Below, in pieces: positions 1-8,767 of a stretch of DNA of 64,000 bases. The DNA comes from an uncultured Methanobrevibacter sp. (GTDB taxonomy: Archaea > Methanobacteriota > Methanobacteria > Methanobacteriales > Methanobacteriaceae). The stretch's first letter is position 1. Each line of letters starts with the position of its first letter. The notes beneath the pieces are model-generated. The model did not search any database and was not told the origin of the DNA. It was given only the letters and a program-made list of their open reading frames with translations. Where the stretch lies: the NCBI GenBank assembly GCA_900319985.1, contig ONQL01000018.1:22336-86335 (forward strand), in the 5' to 3' direction. A program made the translations under genes and the position numbers.

Positions 1-2
1 GT

Positions 3-659
3 ATAAGACTCACCGGTATCGAAAAAGAATGGTCAGAACTAGACCAACACATCGACTGTACTAAAAGCGAGTTTCTTAGACAGTGCATAGTAAAACAATG
101 CAATAAAAAAGACAGTTTAACAGAAGTAAAACGAGAGATAGAAGAGTTATATTACGAAAAAAAGAGGATTGAAGAAGAAATTTTAGAAAAAGAAGAGTTA
201 GCCGAAGAGTTAGAAAAAATATATGCATTTAATGCAAATAATCGATTAGTGATGGATGCATTATTAGAAACTTGTAAAACTGTTGCAATGAATGAAGGAT
301 TAACCGAAGAGAGAGTTATTGCAATAGCTAATGACAAAGTAAATTATAAGATTTTAATAAAAAAATTAAAAGAAGAAGAAGGAATAACCCTATTAGATGA
401 AAACAAAATTAAAAAACAATTTGTTAAAACTAAAGATGGGGATTCAGTACTAGTTACAACTCCTTGCAGAAAAGAAAAGTCTTCTTTTGAGATATTATAT
501 GATAATCTTATGAGAAGATTTCGGTCGGATAAAAACACTACCGACCCCATAGAACTTTTGAAGAAAAATAAAAAAGCATACATGAAAATGTGTGATAAAT
601 ATCCTGACATCACATATAACGAGTTCAAAAATAAGTTAAAAACTTATAAAAAGCACTGA
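3..659 (+). CDS. Ribbon-helix-helix plus coiled-coil protein, 5' end outside the window
   Basis: The frame is open from the first bases of the window to the stop, so the gene is cut by the window edge and the internal ATG at 249 is not its start. The first 35 or so visible residues (IRLTGIEKEWSEL then SEFLRQCIVKQ) have the strand-turn-helix-helix pattern of ribbon-helix-helix DNA-binding proteins. A charged Glu/Lys-rich coiled coil follows, then a lysine-rich C-terminal region with no recognised domain. It lies beside an integrase and an AT-rich spacer with an inverted repeat, so a regulator or replication/partition protein of an integrated element is plausible, but that role is inferred. The family is not recognised. 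Confidence 0.6.
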   Translation: MRLTGIEKEWSELDQHIDCTKSEFLRQCIVKQCNKKDSLTEVKREIEELYYEKKRIEEEILEKEELAEELEKIYAFNANNRLVMDALLETCKTVAMNEGLTEERVIAIANDKVNYKILIKKLKEEEGITLLDENKIKKQFVKTKDGDSVLVTTPCRKEKSSFEILYDNLMRRFRSDKNTTDPIELLKKNKKAYMKMCDKYPDITYNEFKNKLKTYKKH

Positions 660-1146
660 AATTTTTCTACGAAAGAGTGGTGGACAAGTGTATGACATGT
701 ACCTCCAGTATATACATGTCATACGCTCCCTCCCCTATATACTCGTAATATATTATTATATAATATAATATAATATATTTATATATAATATATAATATAA
801 CTCCAATAGCCAATCTAACAATGATTTTATACTAATTCCAAAAAAATAAGCAGTCATGAAGTTAATTTTAGTTTAAACGAATATTCTACATTATTTGAAA
901 ACATGAATTGGATTTTTTATTAAATTTTTAAGTATATACAAAATGATTTTTGTCAATACAATGTCCATACAAAATACTATATGTGCATACTATTTTCTAA
1001 GAATGATTGAAATTGGTGTCAGATATCATTAATAAAATAAAAGTTACACAAATACAGTTACCATTTTACAAGAACTGCATTTTGAACATTACATAAAATT
1101 TTCAGTATCATTTCATTAAATAAAATAAATGGCACCATTATAATCC
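660..1146. other. AT-rich intergenic spacer of the putative element
   Basis: This 487-base stretch has no credible gene. It holds the inverted repeat at 690-724, a nearly pure A/T tract of alternating TATAATA units at about 745-800, and three close copies of ATACAAAAT/ATACAATG-like words at about 935-980. Such a tract could be a replication or recombination region of a mobile element, but nothing in the sequence proves it. Confidence 0.4.
690..724. repeat. Perfect 12-bp inverted repeat
   Basis: GTATGACATGTA at 690-701 is matched exactly by its reverse complement at 713-724 with 11 bases between. It sits 31 bases after the stop of the ribbon-helix-helix gene. It could be a transcription terminator stem, an operator for that DNA-binding protein, or a recombination or replication site of the putative element. 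The absence of a T-run right after it makes a simple terminator less likely. Confidence 0.6.
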
Positions 1147-2919
1147 TTATTTAACTATTCTATGGATTGTGCTTTCGATAAATGTTTTATCATAATTAGA
1201 CTTATGTTGCCACCATAATTTATCACAGTAATCCATCAGCTCCGAACCTATAGAATCCTCTAGAGGTTTTGTTAACGTAAACCCCCTAGATAGAATAAAC
1301 TTATCTGCTATCTCCATTATCTTATTTTTGAGATTAATATACTCTTCATCAGTCTGCTTGTTACTTCCATCATCCCTAATATCATTAATCCTGTATTGCG
1401 GTAAACTATTATATGCACGAGCTATTAATGTATCGATATACGATGCATCAATGAATGATAGTCCTTTATCCATATCCAAACGGTATAATTCATAAATTTT
1501 ATTAGATAAATTATATTCATTAACCAATTCATTCTCAACAATGTACTTTTGAATTTCAGTTATATTATTTTGAGCAGTGAAACTATCTACTTGATTTTGA
1601 ATATCATTGATTTGAGTAGTTAAAGCTGAATTAACATTTTCTAAATGCCGAAGTTTCTTTTCATAACGCTCTTGCTGTTCATCCATTTCCCTTTGCATAT
1701 TTGATGCTTGAATATCAATTTGTTTTTGTAATTGCATGTTCTTTTCTTCTAAATCCTTATATTGTTTTGTTTTAATATCTTTAATTTCAATATTCTGAAT
1801 ACTTAAATAAGGCACTAAAGCTGTGTAAGTTTTTCTAAGATAACTATCATGACTATCAGATTCAATAGCTTCATATACTTTTGAGTTTGACTCATTTGGA
1901 GGCAAATGTCCAGTAAAAATACTCACAATATCTATTTCCGATGTTTTATCAGAATTAATTACAACTTGAGTGATATTTCTTCTTACAGTAGTGGAAAATA
2001 ATTTTCTAAGAGAATGAGACCTAAATCTACCATATTTTCCATTTTTATCAAGTTTATTTCCTAATTTTGCATTTAATCTTTGGAATAATCTATCTATTGC
2101 AGTAGATTTTAAAAATTTTTTAGTTGAAGTAGAAAATAATGGTTCGCTAGGACATAATGTGCCATTTTCACCTTTTTTAATATATTTTTGTTTTCTTTCA
2201 CTAAGATACTGCCATAGATATGCACTTGCCTCCGGAGTATTGAATGTAACACATAATTGTGATTTTTTTGAAGTTTTAGATGGCATAATCTCCCAACAAG
2301 GAATTATATCTTCGGGATTTTTAGATAATAAAACTTCAATTGTTTCATCCTCCCCTTCATCGAAATAGATTTTACATGCCTTAATTAAATCGGCGATTGT
2401 TAATCTTAATACATCACTTCGGCGTAACCCCGTAGTGACAATAAAAGAAATAATGGATTTATCCCTAATACCTTTACAAAATGACATTGCACTTTCCACT
2501 TCTCTCCAAGAAACAATATCCTCATCACGAATTCTATCATTTTTAATATTGATTTTAATCGGTTTTGGTTTATCAATATCATATTCGCCCAATAATGCTC
2601 TAAATGTATTTATTTTGAGTTTTATAGTTTTATCAGTTAATTTCTTGTTCTTTAAATAATCATAATATTTAAATTGGTAGATGGTAACAGTTCTATCTTC
2701 CAAATCCAATATATCATATTGTCCTGTTTCTTTGTCTAAAAATGGTTTTTGCTCTCTTTTTCCAATTTCAACTAATTTTGAAGGAGTAACACCAAATAAT
2801 TTGAAAATTTCATTAAAAACAGTATTATAATTCTTTATAGCTCCTTTAGAAAGATTTCTTCTAGAAACAAGTGAACTTAGCTTAGAATCAGATTCGGAAA
2901 ATTTGGTTTTGATGGTCAT
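1147..2919 (-). CDS. Tyrosine recombinase/integrase with long C-terminal coiled coil
   Basis: A 590-residue site-specific recombinase, read from the ATG at 2919; an upstream in-frame start at 2970 would add a hydrophobic stretch overlapping a palindrome and is less likely. An N-terminal SAM-like core-binding region (about residues 20-115) precedes a catalytic domain with the usual tetrad: Arg in TTGLRRSD (166/167), HSLR (H302, R305), GH (H338), and a tyrosine at about 349 (SKVY) or 360. Roughly 200 further residues form a Gln/Glu-rich coiled coil and a helical tail, so the protein is much longer than typical 300-400-residue integrases. It lies between the ribbon-helix-helix gene and the 3' end of rnpB, as expected for the integrase end of an integrated element. 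Confidence 0.85.
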   Translation of the reverse strand: MTIKTKFSESDSKLSSLVSRRNLSKGAIKNYNTVFNEIFKLFGVTPSKLVEIGKREQKPFLDKETGQYDILDLEDRTVTIYQFKYYDYLKNKKLTDKTIKLKINTFRALLGEYDIDKPKPIKINIKNDRIRDEDIVSWREVESAMSFCKGIRDKSIISFIVTTGLRRSDVLRLTIADLIKACKIYFDEGEDETIEVLLSKNPEDIIPCWEIMPSKTSKKSQLCVTFNTPEASAYLWQYLSERKQKYIKKGENGTLCPSEPLFSTSTKKFLKSTAIDRLFQRLNAKLGNKLDKNGKYGRFRSHSLRKLFSTTVRRNITQVVINSDKTSEIDIVSIFTGHLPPNESNSKVYEAIESDSHDSYLRKTYTALVPYLSIQNIEIKDIKTKQYKDLEEKNMQLQKQIDIQASNMQREMDEQQERYEKKLRHLENVNSALTTQINDIQNQVDSFTAQNNITEIQKYIVENELVNEYNLSNKIYELYRLDMDKGLSFIDASYIDTLIARAYNSLPQYRINDIRDDGSNKQTDEEYINLKNKIMEIADKFILSRGFTLTKPLEDSIGSELMDYCDKLWWQHKSNYDKTFIESTIHRIVK

Positions 2920-2936
2920 AATAATAAGTATGCAGA

Positions 2937-2961
2937 TTACCAATATATAAATATTTGGTAA
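2937..2961. promoter_or_regulatory. Palindrome upstream of the integrase start
   Basis: A 25-base imperfect palindrome, TTACCAA...TTGGTAA with A/T-rich inner arms, lies 18 bases upstream of the integrase ATG. The words GTAACCCAC at 2958-2966 and 2991-2999 form a short direct repeat that reaches into the rnpB 3' end. This could be an integrase operator, a core-type recombination site, or part of rnpB termination. The placement is seen; the function is inferred. Confidence 0.4.
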
Positions 2962-2978
2962 CCCACACAATTTTGTTT

Positions 2979-3222
2979 GGCATGTTAAGAGTAACCCACC
3001 TTCTGTTTAACAGCATTCATCTTAGCGTGCTACCTTGCCTACACAAGCGATTATCGGCAACTTTGCTCTTGCATCCAAATATCATCGTCTACCATTAAAA
3101 GCCGTGTCGTTTCTGCTCCAGAGTCATGCTTCTCAGCATACGTTTTTCAACGCCATAGTCTTGTTTGATGGGCGGAGTTTCCTTAGTTTTAAAAAAAACC
3201 AGCAGCTGTCTTTAACTTGCCA
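2979..3222 (-). ncRNA. rnpB: RNase P RNA (archaeal type)
   Basis: On the minus strand the conserved regions occur in order: AAGGAAACTCCGCCC (CR-I), CAGAAACGACACGGC (CR-II/III area), CTAAGATGAATGC (CR-IV) and AAACAGAAGGTGGGTTA (CR-V). The ends GGCAAGTTAAAG and CTTAACATGCC pair as helix P1, which sets the limits at about 3222 and 2979. The length of about 244 nt is short but acceptable for an archaeal catalytic RNA. It matures the 5' ends of tRNAs with its protein partners. It begins about 20 nt after the initiator tRNA-Met gene on the same strand, so the two may share one transcript. The small + strand frame across this interval is not a gene. Confidence 0.92.
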
Positions 3223-3241
3223 TAAAATATTAATTGAAAAG

Positions 3242-3316
<75 letters not shown>

Positions 3317-3360
3317 ATACGAATAAAAACAGTATAAAACTATAATATAATTATGGAAAA

Positions 3361-3373
3361 GATAATATATAAA
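3361..3373 (-). promoter_or_regulatory. TATA box for tRNA-iMet/rnpB
   Basis: On the minus strand TTTATATATTATC, preceded by a purine-rich GAAAAG resembling a BRE, lies about 45 bases upstream of the tRNA 5' end. This puts transcription start near 3340. No obvious separate TATA box lies between the tRNA and rnpB. Confidence 0.55.
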
Positions 3374-3420
3374 CTTTTCGATATTTTGAGCTAAAAATAA
3401 AAAAAATTAAGAAAATAAAA

Positions 3421-3939
3421 TTATTTATTTTCCAGTGATTCGATTCTTTTATCCAAATCATCCAATTTTTCTTCAGTAACCTTTTGGAATTCTTCAGATG
3501 ATTTTTTGAATTCATCGAAAGATTTTTCTAAAGTATCAACTTTACCGGTGGTTTGGGTGAATTTGGATTCTAACTCGTTTAAATCCTCAGTTGTGGCCAA
3601 ACACCAATCTTTAATTAATTGATCACTTTTTTCATCCAAAAATGAATCAATCTTTTTAGAAAATACATCAGTATTTAAACCTGACATATCAATATCACTT
3701 AATTTGACTTTAATCCTTTTACCTACTGAATCAGATTCCTTTGGTGCAACTTCATCAGCTTTGGCCAATTCATATCCTGAATCGTTGCTCAATATCTCAT
3801 TTACATGAGCATCAGCAGTTTTAGGAATATAACCTCGCAATTTAGAAGTAGTTTCAGGACTATTCATCAAGTAATAATAAATTAAAATTACAATCGCAAT
3901 AACTAAAATAATTATTGCAACACCTTCAATAGCTTCCAT
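3421..3939 (-). CDS. Membrane-anchored coiled-coil protein
   Basis: This 172-residue protein is not recognised as a named family. It has one N-terminal transmembrane helix (about residues 6-27), a variable middle, and a charged C-terminal coiled coil (about 100-172) rich in Glu, Lys and Asp. With few basic residues before the helix, topology is uncertain. It follows a second membrane-anchored coiled-coil gene by 9 bases on the same strand, so the two are probably one operon and may form a membrane-tethered assembly. A scaffold or envelope role is only a guess. Confidence 0.65.
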   Translation of the reverse strand: MEAIEGVAIIILVIAIVILIYYYLMNSPETTSKLRGYIPKTADAHVNEILSNDSGYELAKADEVAPKESDSVGKRIKVKLSDIDMSGLNTDVFSKKIDSFLDEKSDQLIKDWCLATTEDLNELESKFTQTTGKVDTLEKSFDEFKKSSEEFQKVTEEKLDDLDKRIESLENK

Positions 3940-3948
3940 CGTATCCCT

Positions 3949-4359
3949 CTATTTTTTATCCATCTTTTTAAGTTTAGCTTCTTTAGCTTCAATTTCCTTA
4001 AGCATTTTTTCCAATTTTTTTTGCTCGGTTTGAGCTTCCAATCTGGCCAATCTCTCATTGATTTCAGTGTGCAGGTAACCAACTTCACTTCTAACGTCGG
4101 TGGTTGACTGTCTGATTGCAGAGAGGCTGTCTTGTTTGTCTTGAGGTAATGGAATAGGATTGTCCATAAGTCTTTTGGATTCAATATCTTTTTCTACCAT
4201 AGACATTTTTTTAAGTTCAATCTCTTTTTCGAGCATTAAAATAGAATTTTTAGATTGTGCAACTTTTCTCCATTGGAATGCAATGATTAAAAGCACGAAA
4301 GCTACAATAATCAAAACAATTAAATAAAAAATTTGATCAGGTATTGTAGGAATTTCCAT
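3949..4359 (-). CDS. Membrane-anchored coiled-coil protein, partner of the next gene
   Basis: A 136-residue protein with one hydrophobic helix at about residues 11-29, then a long basic and acidic coiled coil ending in a Lys/Glu-rich tail. The plan (short N terminus, one TM helix, cytoplasmic-looking coiled coil) is the same as in the gene 9 bases downstream, and the pair likely arose by co-selection or old duplication. It is divergent from the methionine aminopeptidase gene. No function can be assigned. Confidence 0.65.
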   Translation of the reverse strand: MEIPTIPDQIFYLIVLIIVAFVLLIIAFQWRKVAQSKNSILMLEKEIELKKMSMVEKDIESKRLMDNPIPLPQDKQDSLSAIRQSTTDVRSEVGYLHTEINERLARLEAQTEQKKLEKMLKEIEAKEAKLKKMDKK

Positions 4360-4459
4360 CTATTAACCTCCAATTATTTTATACATTAGTAATAATATAA
4401 GATATAATATAAACTTTATCAATTATAAAATTAATTATTTATACAGAAGGTAAAAAATT

Positions 4460-5377
4460 ATGATAGAATCATACATACAAGCTGGGAAAATTGTTTCAGA
4501 CATTCGTAGTGAAGCTTCAAAAATGATTAAAGACGGAACATTGGTCATTGATTTGGTTGAATATGTAGAAAGCGAGATTTTGAAAACTGGAGCTGAAATT
4601 GCTTTTCCATGTAACGTTTCATTAAATGAAATAGCGGCACATTACACCTCACCTGCAAATGATAAAACCTTAATCAAAGCAGGAGACATGGTAAAATTGG
4701 ATTTAGGTGCAATGGTTGATGGATATATTGCAGATTCAGCAGTAACAGTCATTGCTGATGGAAATATGGACGAGTATTACTCACAGGATGAAATTAATTT
4801 ACATGATGAAATTGTGGAGGCATCAGCAGCAGGTCTTGAAGCGGCAATATCAACCGTCAGGGCAGGAATTGAAGTGTCAAAAATCGGTGCTGCAGTTCAT
4901 GAGGCAATTTCAGAATATAATCTAAATCCAATTTTCAACCTAACCGGCCACAGTCTAGAGCAAAACAATTTGCATGCAGGCATTTCAATACCAAATTATG
5001 ACAATCATGACGGATATGTTTTGGATGAAGGTCAGGCCATTGCAATAGAACCTTTTGCAACCAACGGTGAAGGAATCGTGAATGATGCACCCGGACATTA
5101 CATTTATTCTTATATCGCAAACAAACCGTTCAGAATGAGAAACACAAAAAAAGTATTGAACTACATTCAGCATAATCATGCATACGTGCCGTTTTCAGGA
5201 AGATGGATTACAAGCGAATTCGGTGAAAGAAGAGGAAATATAGCATTAAAACAATTATCCGATGCAATGGCAATCTATCCTTATGCACCTTTGCGTGAAA
5301 AGCAGGACTGCTTTGTAAGCCAAAAAGAGCATACAGTCATTGTTGAAAAAGAGGGCTGTACAGTCACAACCATTTAA
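4460..5377 (+). CDS. map: Methionine aminopeptidase, type II
   Basis: This 305-residue enzyme removes the N-terminal methionine from nascent proteins. The archaeal pita-bread fold metal and substrate residues can be read: H61 (EIAAHYTSP), D81 (VKLDLGAM), D92 (YIADSAVT), H164 (LTGHSLEQ), H172 (LHAG), and the EPF glutamate in AIAIEPFATNGEG, with the last glutamate near the C terminus. The type II insertion after the LHAG region is present, and there is no N-terminal extension, as usual in archaea. The gene is monocistronic and convergent with the next gene, with a hairpin between them. Confidence 0.96.
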   Translation: MIESYIQAGKIVSDIRSEASKMIKDGTLVIDLVEYVESEILKTGAEIAFPCNVSLNEIAAHYTSPANDKTLIKAGDMVKLDLGAMVDGYIADSAVTVIADGNMDEYYSQDEINLHDEIVEASAAGLEAAISTVRAGIEVSKIGAAVHEAISEYNLNPIFNLTGHSLEQNNLHAGISIPNYDNHDGYVLDEGQAIAIEPFATNGEGIVNDAPGHYIYSYIANKPFRMRNTKKVLNYIQHNHAYVPFSGRWITSEFGERRGNIALKQLSDAMAIYPYAPLREKQDCFVSQKEHTVIVEKEGCTVTTI

Positions 5378-5390
5378 AATTTTAAAAAAA

Positions 5391-5410
5391 AAAGGAGTGA
5401 AAACTCCTTT
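5391..5410 (-). terminator. Hairpin plus T-run between convergent genes
   Basis: AAAGGAG and CTCCTTT form a 7-bp stem with a 6-base loop. On the minus strand the hairpin is followed at once by about ten T residues, as in an intrinsic terminator for the surface-protein gene, whose stop codon overlaps the stem. Confidence 0.6.
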
Positions 5411-6380
5411 ATCTAATATAATATCTTTGGAAAAGTGAAGTTACCTTTGCCTTTCCATATGAAGAAACAAGTTTATAATTTCCCGCTTTTGTGGGTGTTT
5501 TTAATGTGAAAGTTGCAATTCCCTTTTGATTGGTTTTTGCAAAATAATTCTTCTTATTGAAATTGACTTTCACTTTTTTATTTTTAAATAGCTTTCCTTT
5601 ACTGTTGAGCAATTTTACCTTAAATTTGAAAGTTTTTCCTATTTTTTTAGCTCCAAATTGAGTCAAAGGAATCAAGGTAGGCTTAACTATAATCTTGTTT
5701 GCTACAATGAAATTTCCATATTGGGCAGTCACCAAATAAGACCCCGGCTGGAAATTGATTTTCAATTTTGCATTGCCTTTTCTGTCAGTTTTTACAATAT
5801 GCTTTTTTAAGTTTACAGTGAATGTAACCTTTTTATTTGCTCCAACAGGCTTTCCATCATTTCCATATACCTTAACAGTATAATACTTTCCGCTGTTGAA
5901 GTAAAGATTATAGTTTTTGTTTCCGCTCAAGACATCAAATACAGTTATATTATCTGAAGTAATTCCAGGAGTCACAGTATTTACAAGATATAATGTGTGA
6001 ACACCTTTTTTACCAGGCAATAAAAATAGGGCAACGCCGTTAGAGTCAGTTGTTGCATTGACTCCCAGCAATACTGAATCCAGTCCACAATATACAAGAG
6101 TATTTTGTAAAGGTTTACCATCCCCATCTAAAAAAGTTGCAGAATACTCAACAGCCCCATTATACCTTTTTACAACTTTGCCGGGAATAATTGAACTGGT
6201 GTTAACATTTGCATCAACTGAATAATCAGCAGAAACAGGTGAATCATTACTTGTGTCAACTACCTCATTTTGATTTGAAACATCAACAATATCATCTTTT
6301 TGAGCATTCAATGCCAAGTCTGTTGCATTTTCATCTGCTGCAAAACTGACAGATACTGAAAGCAAAACAGAAATCATCAA
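5409..6380 (-). CDS. Secreted Ig-repeat (adhesin-like) protein, start region damaged
   Basis: An exported protein of about 323 residues with three or four Ig-like/Big-type beta repeats, typical of Methanobrevibacter adhesin-like proteins (patterns such as GKP...VTF and TDRKGNAKLKI). The first usable start is TTG-ATG at 6380/6377, in the middle of the signal peptide hydrophobic core. The frame stays open upstream to an ATT at 6410 and encodes the missing basic n-region (IKLNKFF...), about 12 bases after a GGAGG. No ATG or GTG exists there, so the start codon seems lost or an indel separates it. A C-terminal membrane anchor is absent. Confidence 0.7.
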   Translation of the reverse strand: MMISVLLSVSVSFAADENATDLALNAQKDDIVDVSNQNEVVDTSNDSPVSADYSVDANVNTSSIIPGKVVKRYNGAVEYSATFLDGDGKPLQNTLVYCGLDSVLLGVNATTDSNGVALFLLPGKKGVHTLYLVNTVTPGITSDNITVFDVLSGNKNYNLYFNSGKYYTVKVYGNDGKPVGANKKVTFTVNLKKHIVKTDRKGNAKLKINFQPGSYLVTAQYGNFIVANKIIVKPTLIPLTQFGAKKIGKTFKFKVKLLNSKGKLFKNKKVKVNFNKKNYFAKTNQKGIATFTLKTPTKAGNYKLVSSYGKAKVTSLFQRYYIR

Positions 6381-6472
6381 TAGTAAAATGAAAAATTTAT
6401 TTAATTTAATTTATATTCCTCCGTCAAAATAATATGACTATATTTGAGGATCAAAATATTTAAAGTTTAGTT

Positions 6473-6502
6473 TAAAAAAAAAGAAAAAAGAAAAAAAGAA
6501 AA
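6473..6502 (-). terminator. T-rich terminator of the frh operon
   Basis: On the minus strand the stretch directly after frhB is almost pure T with single C breaks. Archaeal RNA polymerase terminates at such T-runs, and no hairpin is needed. Confidence 0.5.
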
Positions 6503-6506
6503 GGAA

Positions 6507-7324
6507 TTAGTATTCCACAGGAAGTGGTAATCCTAATTTAGCTCTTCTTTCACGTTCTTTGCCGTTTTTGTCTTTCTTACCTTTAGCTAATTTTTCAAGT
6601 AAAGGAAGACCCGGTTTTACGTCGTCCATTGGTTTTGTTTCAATTAAACCAGCGTCAACAGCAGCTTTGAAGACAGATTCACCATCGTCAGTTCTGGTTA
6701 AAACAGTGGACCATCCGTCAGGAGATCCTACAGAACCGGTTGATACGTCAGCCCATTCAGCAACATAGTCCATACAGATGTTACATCCAGCTTGTTCGTA
6801 CCCGTGTGTTTCTTTGATAGCTAAACCAGAGTCTTCTCCATCTTTGGTTAACCAGAATTTACCTTTACCGATGTCCATTTTAGTTGCATCTTGTAAGCTG
6901 TCAAATCCTAATTTTGCAGTTGCAAAGGTGTCAAGAGAAGCCATTGGGAAGTTTTCCATACAGTAGATACCGATGATTAATTTGATTGTGCTTTTCTTAA
7001 ACCTTGGGTTTGACATGGAGTTGATACAACACCAACTTTTTCTAAACCGTATTGACGGGTTGCTTCTTTTAAAGCAGATAAGGTTGGGGACATTGAATAT
7101 TTAGTACCTGCTGCTGCGATAACTTCATCAGATGAGGTTACAACAGTAGGAATAGGTCTCCAGTCTTCATCAGGAGTTCCAGCAACAACTGCACCTTCGA
7201 TGATTCCTTCATCGAGTGCGTAACAGAGTAATGCTGAAACAATTCCTCCGTCTTGTGATACATCTAATATTTTTTTATCAGTTGATCTTGCAGATAATGC
7301 TTCTTTATAAGTACCTAATGGCAT
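6507..7324 (-). pseudogene. frhB: F420-reducing hydrogenase subunit beta, interrupted
   Basis: FrhB carries FAD and an Fe-S cluster and passes electrons to F420. The first part (start ATG 7324, GGAGG 7 bases before) reads [16 protein letters not shown] to [12 protein letters not shown] and stops at 6977. The rest continues in another frame with [40 protein letters not shown] and [15 protein letters not shown]. In the family about 12 residues (TYPFGVRFLADK-like) stand between RKxQ and IKL; here they are absent, so about 37 bases are missing and the frame shifts. All other family motifs are intact. The gene is either a recent pseudogene or a consensus/assembly error; one of the four operon genes would otherwise be nonfunctional. 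Confidence 0.85.
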
Positions 7325-7335
7325 GTTCAATCCTC

Positions 7336-8175
7336 CTATAATCCAGTATCCTCTTTAATTCTTTTTATAGGTAACCATGCTCTTGGACACATTGCATAAC
7401 AAGATCCACATTTAATACATCTATCTCTGTCACAGCTAGGTCTACCTTCAGAAAAGCCCATAGCTCTTGTTGGACAAGCTAGAGCACAAGTTCCACATCC
7501 AGTACATAATCCGTTACGGATTACATTGGTTAATACATCACAGCCACATCCGGTGTTGCAAGCAGCTTTATCGATAGCAGGTTGTAAGTATTCCATGTCT
7601 CCATTGCATAATGCAACAACTACTTTTGCAATCATTTCAGGAGCTACAGGACAACCAGGAAGTGCGCAGTCAACTTTAACTAATTGACTGATTGGTGCAA
7701 ATGATTCGTGTTTAGGTTGTGCTTGTTGACCTCCACGTGCAAAGGTTGTGAAACAACCGGTCATAGCACAGGAACCGAATGCACAGATTAAACCTGATTT
7801 TTCTCTTGCCATTAAAAGTTCTTGAACACTGTGATCATCTTGTAAACAAACTGATCCTTCAATTAAACATAAGTCCATTTCAGGCATTTCTTCAGCGAAA
7901 GTACCATGAACCCATTTGTCTACTAAAGTTTGTCCGTATACAATATCAACTAAATCAGTAAGTACAGTAGATAAAATGTCATAGTTTTCAGTCAAGGACA
8001 TAGCATCTCCAGTACAACCACTTAAGTGTATGTAACCAATACGTGGTTTTGATGAAGCAGCTTTAGGTTCTGCTGCAGGTGCTTTTGTTTCTGCAGGAGC
8101 AGCTTCAACTTTTTTCTCTGCTTTTGGTGCTTTTGCTTCATCGCCGCCAAAAGCTTTTTTCAATTTATCAAACAT
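7336..8175 (-). CDS. frhG: F420-reducing hydrogenase subunit gamma
   Basis: This 279-residue small subunit carries the three [4Fe-4S] clusters that link the NiFe site of FrhA to FrhB. The proximal-cluster cysteines are seen in [18 protein letters not shown] and LPGCPVAP, and two ferredoxin-type motifs ([12 protein letters not shown] and [12 protein letters not shown]) lie near the C terminus. An Ala/Lys/Pro-rich N-terminal extension of about 45 residues is present. Its ATG overlaps the frhD stop in TAATG, implying coupled translation. Confidence 0.96.
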   Translation of the reverse strand: MFDKLKKAFGGDEAKAPKAEKKVEAAPAETKAPAAEPKAASSKPRIGYIHLSGCTGDAMSLTENYDILSTVLTDLVDIVYGQTLVDKWVHGTFAEEMPEMDLCLIEGSVCLQDDHSVQELLMAREKSGLICAFGSCAMTGCFTTFARGGQQAQPKHESFAPISQLVKVDCALPGCPVAPEMIAKVVVALCNGDMEYLQPAIDKAACNTGCGCDVLTNVIRNGLCTGCGTCALACPTRAMGFSEGRPSCDRDRCIKCGSCYAMCPRAWLPIKRIKEDTGL

Positions 8176-8747
8176 TATTTTACCCCGATTTCATTTAAAA
8201 TAATATCTATAGTTTTTGGAATTGCCTTTATTACTGGTTCTGTTAAACCCATATCAATATCCGGAGTTGGTATTTCAGCAGGTTTGCAACCTACAATTAC
8301 AACCTCACATTTATTTTCAGAAATTTCACGAAGTGGATCCTCAACTGTCATTCCATGAGGATTGTCATATTTTCCCTGTTGCATTACACTAGGATCAAAA
8401 GTATCCACTGTACCAGGTTCATCATTGAACTCAACAACATCAACCACTACCAGTTTTTTCCAGTTATATTCAGAATATAATGGGAAAAAGTTAGTTGGTG
8501 CTGCAGTTCCTCCATCAACAAATTGAACCCCATCAGGCAATGTTTTGCCTTCAACTTTTTGTTGAATTTCCTTCAAAATGTCTTTATCGAATTCATTATC
8601 CACATAGTCTGTAACCGCTGGATCATAATAGTCATTTTTATCATTAAATAATTTTTGCAATAAGTTAATGACAATAGGACCGTATCCATCATCTTTAAAT
8701 AAAACATTCCCACATCCGATAACAATTATCTCCGAATCATAAGGCAT
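8175..8747 (-). CDS. frhD: F420-reducing hydrogenase maturation protease
   Basis: A 190-residue HycI/HyaD-type endopeptidase that removes the C-terminal tail of the large subunit after nickel insertion. The N terminus has the family motif [17 protein letters not shown] with the nickel-binding acidic residue, and a second region [15 protein letters not shown] follows. It lies in the conserved order frhA-frhD-frhG-frhB and overlaps frhG by one base of the stop. Confidence 0.95.
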   Translation of the reverse strand: MPYDSEIIVIGCGNVLFKDDGYGPIVINLLQKLFNDKNDYYDPAVTDYVDNEFDKDILKEIQQKVEGKTLPDGVQFVDGGTAAPTNFFPLYSEYNWKKLVVVDVVEFNDEPGTVDTFDPSVMQQGKYDNPHGMTVEDPLREISENKCEVVIVGCKPAEIPTPDIDMGLTEPVIKAIPKTIDIILNEIGVK

Positions 8748-8767
8748 TAATAAATCCTCCCAAATAC

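Noticed and set aside
745..800. TATAATA tract as a promoter cluster
   Set aside because: It contains many TATA-like words but no gene start lies within a suitable distance on either strand.
6960..7040. Programmed frameshift in frhB
   Set aside because: About 12 conserved codons are missing at the junction, so slippage of one base could not restore the protein; a deletion or assembly error is more likely.
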